A stretch of DNA of 44,112 nucleotides, from positions 1 through 44,112 of the forward strand of contig NZ_WJFC01000103.1 in assembly GCF_009725235.1 (NCBI RefSeq). The letters run 5' to 3'. A model generated the notes under the pieces. The model did not search any database. It saw only the letters and a list, made by a program, of their open reading frames with translations, and was not told where the DNA came from. This DNA is from Scytonema sp. UIC 10036. GTDB lineage: Bacteria > Cyanobacteriota > Cyanobacteriia > Cyanobacteriales > Nostocaceae. A program made the position numbers and the translations under genes. This document shows, in pieces, positions 42,190 to 44,112 of the stretch (its first letter is position 1; every line of letters starts with the position of its first letter).

Positions 42190-43296
42190 TTAAGCAACGT
42201 TGGGTTCTACTAAATTCTCAATCCCTTGAATGACTCTAGCAGATTCAATTTTGTCACCTGCTTTCAGTTCGTCCAAAACTTCTTTTCCTTCAGTAACGTA
42301 GCCAAAAACAGCATAGCGACCATCAAGTAAGTTGCGTCCTGCAGGAGTTAATTCTGGTTCAAATAGAAAGAAGAAGACTTGTGAAGAACCGCCATTCACA
42401 TCACGTTCGGGACGTGCTAAAGCTAAAGCACCAAAGGCAGAAAAGGGAAGAACAGGTAAGTCAGTATAACGACCTGCTTCTTCTAAGGTGATACCGTAAG
42501 TTGGTTTTTTATCGCCCTTTACAAGTACTTCTAAAGGAACGGCACGGTATTTACCTGTTTTTGGGTCAATAAAACCTACATCTTTACCTGGTGGATCGCC
42601 AGTTTGTAACACGTAAGATTCTTCAGAACGAGTGAATTCCAAGCCGTTATAAAAACCCCGTTGTACCAAATCAACAAAATTTCCAGAGGTCACTGGGGCG
42701 CTGTAGCCATCTACAACAATCGTCAGGTCACCTTTGTTAGTTTTTACTTCTACAGTTGCACGACCTTTAAGTTGAGGTAAATTGCTGTATTCGGTTGGTA
42801 CTTCAAAGGGAAATTCCTTCACCATTGATTCTTCTAAAAGACCAACCAAGCTAAGTAGTTTAGCCCTTTGTTCCTTAACTTGTTCTTTGTTTTTTGTTTT
42901 AACCACTTCTTGCAAAGTGTCAACACCAGATTTTAACTCGGAAATCCAAGCCGAAGCTTGAGGTTTTCGTTCATCTGGAACACTGGCTAAAAGTTGGGCG
43001 GGTTTATCAAGAATGCGCGATGCTTTGCTGAGGTCTTTAGAAACAGCACCCCAGCGCCGATTTGCTCGCAGTTGGTTTGATATGTCTTCTAAACTCGCTT
43101 GCAGTTCCCGCACGGGTTTATTATCTATTGGAAGTGCGTACTGTAAAAGAGAGTTACCGTCAGTAATGGCGTTACCAGCAGGCAACGCAGCACTACAAGA
43201 TGGTGTCCACCCAACTGTACTTATTCCGAAAAATAGAGTGACCAGCAGCAGTGCAATGAGACTGTTATTCAGCCAGAATTTCAATATTTTGAACAT
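42190..43296 (-). CDS. exported cyclophilin-type peptidyl-prolyl isomerase (TLP40-like)
   Basis: 368 residues. A long hydrophobic signal (MFKILKFWLNNSLIALLLVTLFFG read in two parts, ~1-36) is followed by a helical N-domain (~55-160) and a cyclophilin domain (~178-355: TVEVKTNKGDLTIVVDG, SAPVTSGNFVDLVQRGFYNGLEF, SSQVFFFLFEPE, LDGRYAVFGYV). The arrangement resembles plant lumenal TLP40. It catalyses prolyl isomerisation, probably in the thylakoid lumen or periplasm. Upstream is the rhomboid gene on the same strand. Confidence 0.87.
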   Translation of the reverse strand: MFKILKFWLNNSLIALLLVTLFFGISTVGWTPSCSAALPAGNAITDGNSLLQYALPIDNKPVRELQASLEDISNQLRANRRWGAVSKDLSKASRILDKPAQLLASVPDERKPQASAWISELKSGVDTLQEVVKTKNKEQVKEQRAKLLSLVGLLEESMVKEFPFEVPTEYSNLPQLKGRATVEVKTNKGDLTIVVDGYSAPVTSGNFVDLVQRGFYNGLEFTRSEESYVLQTGDPPGKDVGFIDPKTGKYRAVPLEVLVKGDKKPTYGITLEEAGRYTDLPVLPFSAFGALALARPERDVNGGSSQVFFFLFEPELTPAGRNLLDGRYAVFGYVTEGKEVLDELKAGDKIESARVIQGIENLVEPNVA

Positions 43297-43373
43297 GGGA
43301 TGGCTTCAATGCAACATCAGATTGTTAACAAGAGTTAACCCACTAATAATCTTCCCACAGGACTGCAAACAGT

Positions 43374-44072
43374 TTAGTCATAATCTCGGTTAAATAAACC
43401 CAGTAAAGGACCGAGAATCAAACCAAACACAAAGCCACCTATATGCGCCCAATACGCAACTCCACCTGTCTCCGCACTCATGGCAGCTGGTTGCAAGCTA
43501 ACAAGACCGGATATCACATTTTGGACAATAAAGAGTCCTATCAAAATCATTGCTGGAACTCTGATTGTAGTGATAAAAAACCCCAAGAAGACTAATGAAA
43601 CGACTCCCGTGCGCGGAAAGCGAATAATGTAAGCACCCAAAATGCCTGAGATTGCGCCACTTGCCCCTAAAGAAGGAATTGTAGAATTTATACCAACCAA
43701 CCACTGACACAAAGCTGCTAGAGCACCACAACTTAAATAGAAAATTAAGTATTTAAAATGACCTAAACGATCTTCAATATTGTTACCAAAAACCCATAAA
43801 AATACCATGTTGGATATGAGATGCCACCAACCTCCATGTAAAAATTGTGACGTAAACAAAGTAGCCCACTCAGGTACAGCTTGATTGACTGACGCACCAG
43901 CAAAACTAGCAGTTAACTGTCGTGGGACTACAGCATATAACTGTAGAAACTGCTCTAGTTGCGTTTCTGACAGACTCACTTCATGAAGAAAAAGCAATAC
44001 ATTCATACCAATCAACCCATAGGTAATAAATGGGGTGATTCGCGTCGGGTTTTCGTAGTAAAGGGGAAACAA
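43374..44072 (-). CDS. rhomboid intramembrane serine protease, start uncertain
   Basis: 232 residues, six or seven hydrophobic helices. Catalytic S138 in GASGAISG and H210 in AHIGG, with HLISNM (H84, N88) as the oxyanion part. N-terminal ENPTRITPFITYGLIGMN matches the cyanobacterial rhomboid opening. Cleaves membrane-spanning substrates within the bilayer. The only start in frame is TTG 44072; the nearby ATG 44084 is out of frame by one. No good ribosome binding site is visible. The window edge is 40 bp away. Confidence 0.85.
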   Translation of the reverse strand: MFPLYYENPTRITPFITYGLIGMNVLLFLHEVSLSETQLEQFLQLYAVVPRQLTASFAGASVNQAVPEWATLFTSQFLHGGWWHLISNMVFLWVFGNNIEDRLGHFKYLIFYLSCGALAALCQWLVGINSTIPSLGASGAISGILGAYIIRFPRTGVVSLVFLGFFITTIRVPAMILIGLFIVQNVISGLVSLQPAAMSAETGGVAYWAHIGGFVFGLILGPLLGLFNRDYD

Positions 44073-44093
44073 AGGAGTTGTTCATAAATAACC

Positions 44094-44112
44094 CTGTCTC
44101 TTATACAAATAT
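44094..44112. other. 19-nt Tn5 mosaic-end-like sequence at the window end
   Basis: CTGTCTCTTATACAAATAT occupies the last 19 bases of the window and matches the Tn5/Nextera mosaic end CTGTCTCTTATACACATCT at 17 of 19 positions, including the first 14. Most likely library adapter residue at a contig end; a natural IS4-family end is an alternative. Confidence 0.7.

Noticed and set aside
24634..44112. tRNA, rRNA or thiamine riboswitch near thiL or elsewhere
   Set aside because: I looked for cloverleaf-like GTTCRAnnC arms and the THI-box core near tenA and thiL and found none that could be defended by eye.

Overview
The window looks like a piece of chromosome from a filamentous, heterocyst-type (Nostocales-like) cyanobacterium. 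The evidence is dense GCGATCGC (HIP1) octamers, heptamer tandem arrays (TTAGTGG/TTAGTTG, GGTCACT, GCTAATG) in many intergenic gaps, the photosynthetic-type gap2, cyanobacterial families (CAAD/CURT1-like protein, DUF1816, a lumenal-type cyclophilin) and abundant pentapeptide and hybrid two-component proteins. The left edge has three copies of a 23-bp tandem repeat. The right edge ends exactly on a 19-nt sequence that matches the Tn5 mosaic end at 17 positions, so it may be an assembly end with adapter residue.

Layout. 0.2-8.4 kb, plus strand: a hydroxylase/SDR fusion, a broken aspartyl-protease-like gene, a cNMP-binding/AAA/membrane Fe-S fusion followed by LtrA, and a double-RCK membrane protein with an abnormal filter. 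8.4-9.9 kb, minus strand: a pentapeptide protein and a TenA protein. 9.9-12.1 kb: an IS607-type element with a serine recombinase and an intact TnpB. 12.1-16.5 kb, minus strand: a damaged PAS-GGDEF gene, two exported or anchored pentapeptide proteins with a 48-residue small gene between them, and DUF1816. 16.8-20.5 kb, plus strand: a four-unit glycine-rich stress protein, a BON lipoprotein and a CAAD membrane protein. 20.8 kb: an orphan molybdate-type binding protein. 21.6-26.4 kb, minus strand: an overlapping kinase / hybrid kinase / response regulator operon. 26.6-33.1 kb: a small membrane protein, glutaminase, a thioredoxin-NHL protein, DUF952, and an AtzG/AtzE-like amidohydrolase pair split by an IS200-type insertion, then a REC-LuxR regulator running convergently into the amidase. 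33.8-44.1 kb: housekeeping genes (ybaB, LMW phosphatase, murB, murC, nadD, gap2, thiL, cyclophilin, rhomboid) with a decayed TnpB-like element between hairpins and a Uma2 protein.

How it fits together. The core genes (cell wall, NAD, glycolysis, thiamine) are intact and conventional. The accessory parts show heavy repeat and transposon activity. Short repeats supply the last codons or stop codons of several genes, interrupt thiL in frame and separate convergent genes, and insertion sequences have split or eroded other loci. The most interesting protein-level items are the cNMP-AAA-FeS fusion beside LtrA, the RCK protein lacking a K+ filter, the recently amplified 201-residue repeat protein with its BON and CAAD neighbours, and the diguanylate cyclase whose GGDEF motif is cut and fused to an unrelated tail. 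I see no CRISPR array, rRNA or tRNA in the window.
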